A DNA stretch of 54,965 bases. Origin: a virus. The stretch spans positions 1 through 54,965 of IMG/VR virus record IMGVR_UViG_3300036832_000602; one strand, 5' to 3'. Positions 33,620-40,745 of the stretch are shown here, piece after piece; the first letter of the stretch is position 1, and each line of letters opens with the position of its first letter. The notes below the pieces were generated by a model. It was not told the origin of the DNA. It did no database searches and was given only the letters and a program-made list of their open reading frames with translations. The position numbers and the translations under genes were made by a program.

Positions 33620-33916
33620 ATGATTAGGAATCGGTGCCCTGGCTCGAGGGAGCCAGGGCTGGACGGCAGGTTCCCCGGTGACAGCGACCGGTGCTCGCGT
33701 TGCTCGCGCAACCACGTTCGGGTGCTGGCAGATTGCACATTGGCCACGCACCCACGCGGTAACGGCAAGCCACGCGCTGGGAAACAACCGGCGCCAGGTG
33801 AGAAGCTGGGAACCATCCTGGCCCGCGAATGGCTGAGCGTGGGACTTGACCCGCGCAGCCTTCGCCAAAAGGCTGACGGAGACTGGGAGTACTACATACC
33901 AGAGGGGAAAGCATGA
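33620..33916 (+). CDS. Small Cys-containing basic protein
   Basis: This protein has 98 aa from ATG 33,620. It has CPGSREPG, then CSRCSRNHVRVLADC (~30-45), a zinc-ribbon-like set, and a basic linker before an EYYIPEGKA end. Coupled to the next gene by overlap. Unknown. Confidence 0.65.
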   Translation: MIRNRCPGSREPGLDGRFPGDSDRCSRCSRNHVRVLADCTLATHPRGNGKPRAGKQPAPGEKLGTILAREWLSVGLDPRSLRQKADGDWEYYIPEGKA

Positions 33917-34152
33917 TGGGATACGACCGGGCACGGGATCCGCAGTTGTGGGACGACCCGCCAGACGAGGACGAGGCCGAGGAGGACGACTACGAGGTTG
34001 TCCACCTTGAGGCCACAAGGGACGAGGACGAGTACACACTCGAGGACTTCGAGGCCGACCGCGCCGACCGCATCCTGGCCGAGCGTAAGGAGATGGACCC
34101 GTCCGAATACTCAGAGGGTCCGTACGTGCCGGCACACAGGCAGGGACCATGA
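33913..34152 (+). CDS. Small very acidic protein
   Basis: This 79-aa protein starts ATGATG, overlapping the prior stop. About a third of the residues are Asp or Glu (DDPPDEDEAEEDDYEVV; LEDFEADRADR). Small acidic early proteins often mimic DNA or bind host proteins; nothing here proves that. Confidence 0.65.
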   Translation: MMGYDRARDPQLWDDPPDEDEAEEDDYEVVHLEATRDEDEYTLEDFEADRADRILAERKEMDPSEYSEGPYVPAHRQGP

Positions 34153-34370
34153 CCGCCTACTACGTCAGCACCCCACAGGGGCAACTACACCTGACGGACG
34201 CCGGCAGCGACGACAGCCACACATATTGCGGCGAGATCATCGGCATCGACTGGCTAGCCGGCACCGAGACGGTAGTCGGCTCGAGGGCGTGCGGGATCTG
34301 CTACCGGGGCTTCAAGGCGGCGCAGGGCAAGCAGGGCACCATCGACCGGGCACACGAGGGGCGATCCTGA
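34149..34370 (+). CDS. Small protein with C-x-x-C motif
   Basis: This 73-aa protein starts in an ATGA overlap. It has HTYCGEIIGID and SRACGICYRGFKAAQGK, giving three or four Cys spaced like a small zinc site. Last gene before the structured RNA. Function unknown. Confidence 0.65.
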   Translation: MTAYYVSTPQGQLHLTDAGSDDSHTYCGEIIGIDWLAGTETVVGSRACGICYRGFKAAQGKQGTIDRAHEGRS

Positions 34371-34389
34371 GAAAAACCGGCTAGGTGCC

Positions 34390-34419
34390 TTGACAACGGG
34401 TACTAACCCATGCTATAAT
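34390..34419 (+). promoter_or_regulatory. Early promoter with embedded operator (rightward, 4), drives the structured RNA
   Basis: TTGACA (34,390-34,395), an 18-bp spacer with GGGTACTAACCC, TGC and a consensus TATAAT (34,414-34,419). The expected start, about seven bases downstream, is A34,426, which is exactly the first base of the closing helix of the RNA element. Confidence 0.88.
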
Positions 34420-34425
34420 AGCTTT

Positions 34426-34580
34426 ATGTTCACCGGATCCCCGCAACGTCCCTGCCCGCAAAGGCGAGCATACGGGGTCGGCATTCAGGCAAGGTACCGC
34501 TCCAACGGGTTTTCAGGTTCGTCCGACTCCCAGGAGCACCGCTAAGGCCTTACCCCTCCCACAGGGGATCCGGTGGACAT
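34426..34580 (+). ncRNA. Structured RNA / 5' leader element ahead of the ArdC-like gene
   Basis: Bases 34,426-34,442 pair with 34,564-34,580 as a 17-bp helix with one G-U wobble and no mismatch. Inside, GGGGTCGG (34,474-34,481) pairs with CCGACTCC (34,523-34,530), and a small CGC-AAAG-GCG hairpin lies at ~34,456-34,465. The element starts at the predicted transcription start and ends 42 bases before the ATG at 34,623. It does not match a tRNA, tmRNA or any riboswitch I know. It may be a processed small RNA, a leader controlling the downstream operon, or both. Confidence 0.65.
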
Positions 34581-34622
34581 ACCAGACAAACGGCAAACGG
34601 GAAACGGAAAGGGAAACGGGAA

Positions 34623-35498
34623 ATGGCATACGCGAAGAAGAGCAAGGAAGAGAAGATCGAGGAGGTCAAGGCGGCGCAGGAGAAGCTGACGGCGGCGCTG
34701 GAAGAGATGGTCACCGGGGAGGATTGGATCCGGTGGCTGAACTACCAGACCAAGTTTCACAAGTACTCGGCTAACAACTGCATGCTCATCGTGCTTCAGA
34801 ACCCCAACGCTACGCAGGTAGCCGGCTACGAGACCTGGAAGAAATTGGGCCGGCAGGTCATGAAAGACGAGAAGTCGATCCGCATCTTCGCTCCGATCAA
34901 GGGGGCGCGCACCGAGCAGGATCCGGCTACCGGCGAGGATGTCACCCGCACCTGGCTGCGCTTCATGCTGGTGGGTGTGTTCGATGTGAGCCAGACAACC
35001 GGCGATCCGCTCCCCGAGGCGCAGCATCCGGTCCTGCTCGACGGGGAGGCGCCCGAGGGGCTGTACGACGCCCTAGCGGCGCAGGTAGCCGCGGCCGGCT
35101 ACGCGCTCCACAGGGGGGACTGCCGCGGAGCCAACGGCTACACCGACTACCTGGCTCGCGTGGTCAAGGTGCGCGACGACGTTTCCGAGGCGCAGGCGTG
35201 CAAGACGCTGGCGCACGAGCTGGCCCATGTGCTGCTCGATCACGAGCACCGCGGCCACGGCGCCGAGGCGACCATCACGCGGGACCGGATGGAGGTCGAA
35301 GCCGAGTCGGTCGCCTACATCGTGTGCAGCTTGCACGGGCTGGACTCGAGCGGCTACACGCTCGGGTACGTTGCCCACTGGGCCGATGGCAGCCTCGCCA
35401 AGGTACGCGAGACCACCGCCAAGGTTGCCGAGGTCGCCAAGCGGATCCTGGACACTACCGAGGTGCCCGCCGCCGACCGTGAGCTGGTGGCGGCATGA
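34623..35498 (+). CDS. ArdC-like antirestriction protein: ssDNA-binding domain plus metallopeptidase
   Basis: This 291-aa protein begins with an ArdC-type N-terminal domain (residues ~15-110: FHKYSANNCMLIVLQNP, GYETWKKLGRQVMKDEKS, IRIFAPIKG), known in plasmids to bind single-stranded DNA and protect incoming DNA from restriction. The C-terminal half has a zinc metallopeptidase signature, LAHELAHVLL (HExxH, ~197-206), with a downstream glutamate in EVEAESVAYIVC, as in ImmA/IrrE-like proteases. The combination is the classic ArdC layout. It is first in its transcript, under a strong early promoter, which suits early protection against host defence. Confidence 0.85.
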   Translation: MAYAKKSKEEKIEEVKAAQEKLTAALEEMVTGEDWIRWLNYQTKFHKYSANNCMLIVLQNPNATQVAGYETWKKLGRQVMKDEKSIRIFAPIKGARTEQDPATGEDVTRTWLRFMLVGVFDVSQTTGDPLPEAQHPVLLDGEAPEGLYDALAAQVAAAGYALHRGDCRGANGYTDYLARVVKVRDDVSEAQACKTLAHELAHVLLDHEHRGHGAEATITRDRMEVEAESVAYIVCSLHGLDSSGYTLGYVAHWADGSLAKVRETTAKVAEVAKRILDTTEVPAADRELVAA

Positions 35499-35746
35499 AG
35501 CGGCTCGTGACGGGGGCAGCCTTCGCCGGGTTGCTCTCGTTCGGGCTGGTCGGGTGGACCAGTATGCACCACATGGCAGACCCAGACCCAGCGCCCAGCT
35601 TCCGACCGACGTGGTTGGACTGCGCCGGCTACCAAGGCGACAAGTACATCACTTACTCGCTGATGCAACCCGGCGACCGGCAGTATTACCGGATCTGCCG
35701 GCACTGGCTCGCAGTCGAGAACTCGCATACGGAGGATGATCGGTAA
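35495..35746 (+). CDS. Small secreted or membrane-anchored protein
   Basis: This 83-aa protein starts in an ATGA overlap with the ArdC-like gene. A basic N-terminus and hydrophobic stretch (KRLVTGAAFAGLLSFGLVGW) form a signal peptide or anchor. The remaining ~55 residues contain two Cys (LDCAGYQG, RICRHW) that could form a disulfide outside the membrane. Possibly an envelope-acting early protein; unknown. Confidence 0.7.
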   Translation: MKRLVTGAAFAGLLSFGLVGWTSMHHMADPDPAPSFRPTWLDCAGYQGDKYITYSLMQPGDRQYYRICRHWLAVENSHTEDDR

Positions 35747-36033
35747 TGCCGACTCCTACCGGGCTGCCGAAGCCAGGCGAGGTCTGGCGCCGGACGTACA
35801 GCCTGCCGCCCGACTGGATACCGGAGACGGTCACGTTCATCGTGATCCGACGTGGCCGCGGCGACTACTTCGCCCTGTGGGTACACGTCCACTCCGTCAA
35901 CGGGGAACCGGTGGCGCCGGCACAGCAACAGAAACTCTGGGTTGATGCCGCCTACTGGCACAGCCGGGGCGAGCTGGCCTACGTCGGCAAAGCCGGACCC
36001 GAGACTCGCAAGCGCATCGGACTACCCGCCTAG
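35746..36033 (+). CDS. Hypothetical protein
   Basis: This 95-aa protein, ATG overlapping the previous stop (TAATG), is rich in Trp and Pro (PPDWIPETVTFIVIRRGRGDYFALWVHVHS) with SH3-like beta spacing and ends with a basic tail. Last in its transcript before the next early promoter. Unknown. Confidence 0.68.
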   Translation: MPTPTGLPKPGEVWRRTYSLPPDWIPETVTFIVIRRGRGDYFALWVHVHSVNGEPVAPAQQQKLWVDAAYWHSRGELAYVGKAGPETRKRIGLPA

Positions 36034-36051
36034 AAATTATCCGCCAGTGAC

Positions 36052-36079
36052 TTGATAATGGGTACTAACCTGCTATACT
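36052..36079 (+). promoter_or_regulatory. Early promoter with embedded operator (rightward, 5)
   Basis: TTGATA (36,052-36,057), a 16-bp spacer with GGGTACTAACC, TGC and TATACT (36,074-36,079), ahead of the gene at 36,128. The variant -35 and shorter spacer make it weaker than its siblings on paper. Confidence 0.78.
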
Positions 36080-36127
36080 AAACCTAACGGCAAACATACA
36101 AACAACCAAACGGAAAGGGAAACGGAA

Positions 36128-36598
36128 ATGGCAAACGACATCAACGACAACGAGGCACCCAACCTGGAGGAGCTGGAGCGAGTGCAGCGGTACATCAGCG
36201 GGCTGCGCCAGATGGCAGACTTCCTGAACGAGCACCCGGAACTGTGCCCGCTGGACTCCGACGCTACCTACAACCCGCACTCGCAGTACGTGCGGTCGGA
36301 CGAGGCCAAGGCGAAGCTGGCGCACGCGGTACGCACCGGTGGCACCTGGAACAAGGTCAGCAGCGACATCTTCTTCAAGGTCGAGCGCAGCTTCGGCCCG
36401 CACCTGCTGCGAGTCATGGCCTACCGCCAGGACGTATGCGAAAAGGTCAAGACGGGCGAGCGGGAGGAAGAGGCCATCAGCCCACTGGTCGAGAAGCAGA
36501 TCGCGGCCATCCGCGAGAATGCGCCGAAGCACAAGCGGATGGTCGAGACCTTCGAGTGGAAGTGCCCGCCGTCCCTGCTGGACACCGGGGAGGCGTGA
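36128..36598 (+). CDS. Helical protein of unknown function
   Basis: This 156-aa protein, ATG after GGAAAGGGAAACGGAA, is predominantly helical (NLEELERVQRYISGLRQMADFLNEHPEL; EAKAKLAHAVRTGGTWNKV) with an acidic N-terminus. It is followed by two membrane proteins in the same transcript. No family recognised. Confidence 0.72.
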   Translation: MANDINDNEAPNLEELERVQRYISGLRQMADFLNEHPELCPLDSDATYNPHSQYVRSDEAKAKLAHAVRTGGTWNKVSSDIFFKVERSFGPHLLRVMAYRQDVCEKVKTGEREEEAISPLVEKQIAAIRENAPKHKRMVETFEWKCPPSLLDTGEA

Positions 36599-36702
36599 TG
36601 TTCGAGGTATGGCTCACGACCATGATCGCTGTCTCGATCGTGGGGGTCGGGCTCTGGCTCCTGTCTCGCTGGCATGGCAAGCAGAAAGCAGGCAAGTCGT
36701 GA
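36598..36702 (+). CDS. 34-aa single-pass membrane peptide
   Basis: The ATG overlaps the upstream TGA (TGATG), and its stop overlaps the next GTG (GTGA). A single hydrophobic segment (LTTMIAVSIVGVGLWLL) is followed by a basic HGKQKAGK tail. Such small membrane peptides often regulate membrane enzymes or exclude superinfection; no evidence here. Confidence 0.6.
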   Translation: MFEVWLTTMIAVSIVGVGLWLLSRWHGKQKAGKS

Positions 36703-37076
36703 TCCAGCTCTGCTTTGGCGCCTTCCTCACCTACGCCGGCATCCTGGGGCTGAGCAACCACACCGGCAGCGGCAGCGTCGACGGCATCATGATCGTGCTC
36801 GGTCTGGCGTTCGTCGCGGGTGGGCTCGCCAAGCGCATCAACAAGAAGACCAGGCGGCTCGGTGGCCAGACACCGGACAAGTCGTTGGGCGGCGCGCTGC
36901 TACAACGCCAGCAGCTACAGCAGCAACAACAGCCAGCACCACAGCAACCAGCCGCCTGGTACCCCAATCCTGACGGCTCCGGTGACTGGCGCTGGTGGGA
37001 CGGCAAGCAGTGGACGGTCGCACACACGAGCGACCCTGAGTTTGGAGGGAACGGGAATGCCAACAAAGACCAATGA
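36699..37076 (+). CDS. DUF2510-type membrane protein
   Basis: This 125-aa protein starts with GTG in a GTGA overlap. Two membrane segments (~3-18, LCFGAFLTYAGILGL, and ~29-45, GIMIVLGLAFVAGGLA) are followed by a Gln-rich linker (LQQQQQPAPQQPA) and a C-terminal DUF2510 motif, AWYPNPDGSGDWRWWDGKQW. DUF2510 is almost confined to actinobacteria and their phages, often at the cytoplasmic side of membrane proteins. This is the best single indicator of the host group. Confidence 0.78.
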   Translation: MIQLCFGAFLTYAGILGLSNHTGSGSVDGIMIVLGLAFVAGGLAKRINKKTRRLGGQTPDKSLGGALLQRQQLQQQQQPAPQQPAAWYPNPDGSGDWRWWDGKQWTVAHTSDPEFGGNGNANKDQ

Positions 37077-37278
37077 GGAGATCCTCGAGAAGGCAGTCAC
37101 CGAGGTCGCCACCGCTCGAGAGCGGCTCGAGGAGGTGCTGCTCAAGCGGGACCGCACCATGCAGGTCATGCACCAGGGCGGCATGGGCTACGAGCAGATC
37201 GGGCGCATAGCCGACCTGAGCCACATCGGAGTGCTGCGGGCCATCAAGCGGCTGGCACAGAAGGAGAGCGCAGCATGA
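37057..37278 (+). CDS. Small helix-turn-helix protein
   Basis: This protein has 73 aa from ATG 37,057 after GGAGGGAACGGG, overlapping the DUF2510 gene by 20 bp. A long helix (TNEEILEKAVTEVATARERLEEVLLKRDRT) precedes a helix-turn-helix (MGYEQIGRIADLSHIGVLRAIKRLAQ). A candidate DNA-binding regulator; it could be the protein that reads the early-promoter operators. Confidence 0.7.
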   Translation: MPTKTNEEILEKAVTEVATARERLEEVLLKRDRTMQVMHQGGMGYEQIGRIADLSHIGVLRAIKRLAQKESAA

Positions 37279-37529
37279 TGATTACCGAGGCGATCCAACA
37301 ACTAGCCAACGAGGGCGATCCGTTCACGGCCGACGACGTGGTCGCCCTGTGCGGGTCGCCGGACGACGAGCACCGGCCCAACGGGCGGAATAGCAGCATC
37401 GGTGCGGCTTTTCGCACGGCGCGCAGTCAGGGTGTCATCTGTCAGACGGGCAACTACGTCCGCTCCACCCAGCCGCATCGCAAGGGCGGGGCGATTGCTG
37501 TGTGGGTCGGGAGAGTGCATAACCTATAG
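37275..37529 (+). CDS. Small winged-helix-like protein
   Basis: This 84-aa protein starts in an ATGATG overlap. EAIQQLANEGDPFTADDVVALCG, then IGAAFRTARSQGVICQTGNYV and a GAIAVWVG end resemble a winged helix used by phage DNA-binding proteins. It is the last gene before the promoter-less operator at 37,527. Function unknown. Confidence 0.65.
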   Translation: MMITEAIQQLANEGDPFTADDVVALCGSPDDEHRPNGRNSSIGAAFRTARSQGVICQTGNYVRSTQPHRKGGAIAVWVGRVHNL

Positions 37530-37540
37530 TAGTAACCATC
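37527..37540 (+). promoter_or_regulatory. Operator-like site without promoter hexamers
   Basis: TAGTAGTAACCATC here matches the spacer core of the promoter at 32,537 (GTAGTAACCAT), but the positions of -35 and -10 are not recognisable. It lies in the 69-bp gap before the gene at 37,599. It may be a decayed early promoter or a stand-alone binding site. Confidence 0.4.
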
Positions 37541-37598
37541 CGTTCAAATAAAAATCGGGGTTTTATTCTCAGACGGGAATCGAAAGGAGAAACGGAAA

Positions 37599-38972
37599 AT
37601 GAGCATCGGACAACGGCCAGGGTCGGTACGGGACGAGGTGAAGGAAAAGGAGATGGCGGCAGCGATCACGGGGGAGCCGACCAACGCACAGGCACCGAAC
37701 CCTCCCATCTGCCCGCGCTGTCTCGGGCTGATACCGAGCAACGAGAACCCTGGCGCCTACCCAGGGGCATGGAGCCGGCGCTACCGCAAGCAGGAACTGG
37801 GGCGCTCCATCAACGACTCGACGCAGGTGTGCTCTGCGTGCGGCGACGAGGAGGCCATGCTGGAGGCGGCACTGATGATGAGCGAGCACGGGCAAACCAC
37901 CGGCCACAAGCTGGTGGACGAGCGCTGGCCGGTCGATACCGGTCGTGCCCCGGCACGTCGCATGGCAGCACACGGCAAAGGCGTCAGCCACAGGATCGGC
38001 AAGGCCATCCACCAGGATGGTGTCCTAGAAGTCAAGGAAACCAAGCGCTGGCCGCACCCACCTCACCCACGCGACGTTGCCGAGTGGCGCAACGATTTGA
38101 TGCATGCCTGGGCACCGGGAGGCATCCTCGCTGAGATCACGCCGGCACTGGCAACGTCAACCGGGCAGCATTTCGACCCTCAGTGGGAGTTCCACTCGCT
38201 CAAGGATGCCAGCCTGTGGTTTGTCGGCAAGGATATGTGCGACCTGCTGGACGGCGCCGCACCACAGCTACCCAACACTCCGCTTACCGACGACATCTGT
38301 CCGTTCCCCGAGGGGCTCGTCGTGTTCGAGAAGCCTCTCTTCGGCATCGATGCTCAGGGATCGGACCACGAGGTGGCGGTCGGTGCCTACCTGTGGGGGC
38401 GTTCGCTCTGGTCCGGCGACTACTCCCGCATGATCGGGATCACCGTCTACGGTCCGAACCCTTCTGCCCACCAGCGTCATCTAGTGCTCCCGCTGGGGCA
38501 ACTCATCTGGCCGTACGGGCACGGACCGGACGACGGGCTCGACTGGATGGTTGACAGGGATAGTCGTCCCGCCAACCTGACGCCGGCACAGAAAGCATCG
38601 ATGGCCGAGGATAGGCGGCGCCTGATGGCTCTGTGGTTGTTGTCTAGCCAGCCGGGGATCGCTCAGCATAGGGACTACATCGACCGGGCCACTGCCAAGC
38701 GGGAGCTACGCGCCGCAGAGAAGGCACGGCGCCGGCCGCTCGACAGCCGGGTACGGATCATCACACTGCGCCGGCCACCGCAACCGTCGTCGGACGCAGC
38801 CGGCAACCACGTCGATTGGCAGCATCACTGGATGGTTTCCGGGCACTGGCGCAAGCAGCCCTACGGTCCCGACCGCAGCCTGCGCCGGCCCAAGTACATC
38901 AACCCATACGTGAAGGGGGATCCAGACAAACCCTTCCTAGGAGGAGCAACAGTAAGGAGCTGGACCCGATGA
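37599..38972 (+). CDS. Large hypothetical protein with N-terminal zinc site
   Basis: This 457-aa protein, ATG after AAAGGAG, has CPRCLGLIP (~38) and CSACGDEEAMLEA (~79), which together make a likely four-Cys zinc site. The middle has WEFHSLKDASLWFVGKDM and VAVGAYLWGRSLWSGDY. The C-terminal WMVSGHWRKQPYGPDRS, KYINPYVKG and DKPFL segments resemble a region I have seen in uncharacterised actinobacterial and phage proteins. A DNA or nucleotide role would fit context, but I do not recognise the fold. Confidence 0.72.
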   Translation: MSIGQRPGSVRDEVKEKEMAAAITGEPTNAQAPNPPICPRCLGLIPSNENPGAYPGAWSRRYRKQELGRSINDSTQVCSACGDEEAMLEAALMMSEHGQTTGHKLVDERWPVDTGRAPARRMAAHGKGVSHRIGKAIHQDGVLEVKETKRWPHPPHPRDVAEWRNDLMHAWAPGGILAEITPALATSTGQHFDPQWEFHSLKDASLWFVGKDMCDLLDGAAPQLPNTPLTDDICPFPEGLVVFEKPLFGIDAQGSDHEVAVGAYLWGRSLWSGDYSRMIGITVYGPNPSAHQRHLVLPLGQLIWPYGHGPDDGLDWMVDRDSRPANLTPAQKASMAEDRRRLMALWLLSSQPGIAQHRDYIDRATAKRELRAAEKARRRPLDSRVRIITLRRPPQPSSDAAGNHVDWQHHWMVSGHWRKQPYGPDRSLRRPKYINPYVKGDPDKPFLGGATVRSWTR

Positions 38973-39241
38973 CGGCACACGATGACTACAACGAGGCGCT
39001 CGAGGAGCTGCACGAGGCAGAGGTTGCGTTAGCCAAGGCAATCGAGGACGAGGAGCCATCCCGAGAGCGAGCCGAGGAGGCGGAGAGGAAGCTGCGGGAG
39101 TACTACGAGGAGACAAGCGAGACCTTGAGCGAGTGGCGCGAGTACGAGCAGCAGCGTGTCCGAGCCAAGGGCAGGGTTACCAAGCTCAAGAAGAAGCTGG
39201 ACAGACTCGCACACGAGGCACTGGCTGAAAGTGCAGGATAG
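38969..39241 (+). CDS. Coiled-coil protein
   Basis: This protein has 90 aa from an ATG overlapping the previous TGA (ATGA), with AAGGAG upstream. Almost all of it is a highly charged heptad pattern (LEELHEAEVALAKAIEDEEP; RAEEAERKLREYYEETSETL). Probably an oligomer scaffold or small regulator. Unknown. Confidence 0.7.
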   Translation: MTAHDDYNEALEELHEAEVALAKAIEDEEPSRERAEEAERKLREYYEETSETLSEWREYEQQRVRAKGRVTKLKKKLDRLAHEALAESAG

Positions 39242-39506
39242 CTGGTGGGATCGGATGAGGTGCTGGAACGGGCTCAGCGAATGCCAGCAGGAGAAGCTGG
39301 TCACCGTGGGCACGCTCGAGTTTGGCTACACACCAGAGGGCTGGTGCTCCAACAGAGCACAGGTGGGGATCGAGACCCGCTCCGACGAGGCGCCGGCTCC
39401 CCGGTTCTACTGCTACCCCTGTGGGATCGAGTACCTGCAGCGGAAGGCCAACCCGGCAGCGCCTACGTTTGTTGGCAGGGTCATGCAGTATCTAGGGCTG
39501 CGCTGA
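39231..39506 (+). CDS. Small Cys/Trp-rich protein
   Basis: This protein has 91 aa from GTG 39,231 (VQDSWWDRM); an ATG at 39,255 is an equally good start (83 aa). Cys residues in RCWNGLSECQQEK, GWCSNRAQ and YCYPCGIEYLQ probably bind zinc. Unknown role. Confidence 0.62.
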   Translation: MQDSWWDRMRCWNGLSECQQEKLVTVGTLEFGYTPEGWCSNRAQVGIETRSDEAPAPRFYCYPCGIEYLQRKANPAAPTFVGRVMQYLGLR

Positions 39507-39541
39507 ACAGTTACAATCTAAGCAACCACGAAAGGGAGGAA

Positions 39542-39748
39542 ATGAAACTACCTACATGGGTACACAGGCGCGGACGGGAACTGGCAGCCGAGGTCGCGAA
39601 GTCAAGCGGCTTCGATACCTTTCAAAGCCCGGACGACGAGGAGCATGGAGTGTTCATACTCCGTGACGCCAACGCCAGCTACGGGAGATCGCAGGGGCTG
39701 GTAGCGATCGTCCCCATCGCCTACTTAAAAGCACTGGAAGAGAAGTAA
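39542..39748 (+). CDS. Small hypothetical protein
   Basis: This 68-aa protein, ATG after AAAGGGAGG, begins MKLPTWVHRRGRELAAEVAK. The centre (SSGFDTFQSPDDEEHGVFILRDA) and the LVAIVPIAYLKALEEK end suggest a compact alpha/beta domain. No family recognised. Confidence 0.7.
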   Translation: MKLPTWVHRRGRELAAEVAKSSGFDTFQSPDDEEHGVFILRDANASYGRSQGLVAIVPIAYLKALEEK

Positions 39749-39768
39749 CCAAACCAAACGGAGCCGAG

Positions 39769-39891
39769 ATGGAAAAGGAAACTGAAATGGGAACAGAAAC
39801 TGATGACAAGCAACCACCGCCCAAGCATGAGTGCAACGACCCAGGCTGCCCTGTCTGCCGTGGATTCCCGCCTCGAGGCCGAACCGTCTGA
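39769..39891 (+). CDS. 40-aa Cys-containing peptide
   Basis: ATG at 39,769 (or 39,787, after AAAAGGA) opens a frame with a polar N-terminus and a CxxxxCxxC cluster, HECNDPGCPVCRGFPP, near the end; this is a common mini zinc motif in phage small proteins. It overlaps the 5' end of the next gene in another frame. Confidence 0.5.
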   Translation: MEKETEMGTETDDKQPPPKHECNDPGCPVCRGFPPRGRTV

Positions 39892-40015
39892 ACTCGACAT
39901 CGCCATCCAGCGACTGGTGGACCAGGACCGGGTGCTGCGCTGGCGGGTACAACAACTGACCAGTGAGGTCCGTTACCTACGGGCGCAGCTCGCTGCGCTC
40001 GAGGCGGGACCATGA
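39803..40015 (+). CDS. Small coiled-coil protein
   Basis: This protein has 70 aa from ATG 39,803, or 62 aa from ATG 39,827. SELDIAIQRLVDQDRVLRWRVQQL, then VRYLRAQLAALEAG form a long amphipathic helix with leucine-zipper-like spacing. It overlaps the 40-aa peptide, so one of the two may be spurious. Confidence 0.55.
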   Translation: MTSNHRPSMSATTQAALSAVDSRLEAEPSELDIAIQRLVDQDRVLRWRVQQLTSEVRYLRAQLAALEAGP

Positions 40016-40037
40016 GCAAACAACCAAAGGAGAAAAG

Positions 40038-40745
40038 ATGCTGAACTGGACAGATATATCAGAGAAGGACAAAAAACTAAGAGAAACGGAGGGTAAAGCA
40101 GCGGAAGCACTCTGCAAGCTGCGCTACGACAACACCATTGGACTCCGCGATCCAAAGCCTGGCTTCGCCCGCTATTCAAAGGAATGTGGCGTCACCCTTC
40201 AGCGGGTCCGTTCCGATGCCCTGGCGTGGGAGCTGAAAAGTAACTCCCGGGAGTTACTTTCGATCGGTGAGGCACGGCTACGAGTGAGCGCGAGTGCCGA
40301 ACAGGCAGACGTTATCGATGTCGTCGCCAAGGCGAAGGGGATCGCCCCGAAGACGGTGCAGAACTGGCACCGTGACGAGGTGAGCGCAGTACGAATGGTC
40401 GCACGCGAGCGAGCCGAGAAGTCTGGGAGGTCCGTCCGCGACGAGGCCGAGGACGTTGTCGCCTTCGGACAGAAGAAAGCACGCTCGGATGCCGAGCGGC
40501 GGGAGCGAGACCGTGCTGCGCGCACCTGGCAGTGGATCGAACTTGAAGGCTGCCTCGCTAATGCAAAGCGTTATCTGCAAAAGGCGGCGAGGGTGGATGC
40601 CGACTGGAAAGAGGATGACCGAGAAATGATCTCGCATTCTCTTGAGCAGCTTGAGTCGCTTATCAAGCTCATCAGGGCACACGTCATGGGTGCCGAGAAC
40701 ATCGACTGGGACGCCGAACTCGCGAAGCTCGGAGGGGAAGCATGA
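40038..40745 (+). CDS. DNA-binding protein candidate containing a 24-bp palindrome
   Basis: This protein has 235 aa from ATG 40,038 after AAAGGAGAA. Residues ~90-125 (SAEQADVIDVVAKAKGIAPKTVQNWHRDEVSAV) look like a helix-turn-helix; the rest is helical and basic (RSDAERRERDRAARTW; KRYLQKAARVDADWK). The codons for KSNSRELLS hold a perfect 24-bp DNA palindrome, which might be its own operator. The next gene (winged helix) overlaps by ATGA. Possibly a repressor or replication regulator. Confidence 0.6.
   Translation: MLNWTDISEKDKKLRETEGKAAEALCKLRYDNTIGLRDPKPGFARYSKECGVTLQRVRSDALAWELKSNSRELLSIGEARLRVSASAEQADVIDVVAKAKGIAPKTVQNWHRDEVSAVRMVARERAEKSGRSVRDEAEDVVAFGQKKARSDAERRERDRAARTWQWIELEGCLANAKRYLQKAARVDADWKEDDREMISHSLEQLESLIKLIRAHVMGAENIDWDAELAKLGGEA
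40237..40260. repeat. Perfect 24-bp palindrome inside a coding region
   Basis: The left arm AAAGTAACTCCC is followed directly by its exact reverse complement. A perfect 24-bp dyad at the DNA level is unusual in coding sequence. It lies inside the candidate DNA-binding gene at codons ~67-74. Confidence 0.85.

Noticed and set aside
34500-34545. tRNA-like GGTTCG...CTCC stretch
   Set aside because: No acceptor stem or anticodon arm can be drawn around it.
34426-34580. Reading the 17-bp inverted repeats as ends of a miniature transposon
   Set aside because: No target-site duplication was seen, the left arm coincides with a promoter's start point, and the single difference preserves RNA pairing (G-U).
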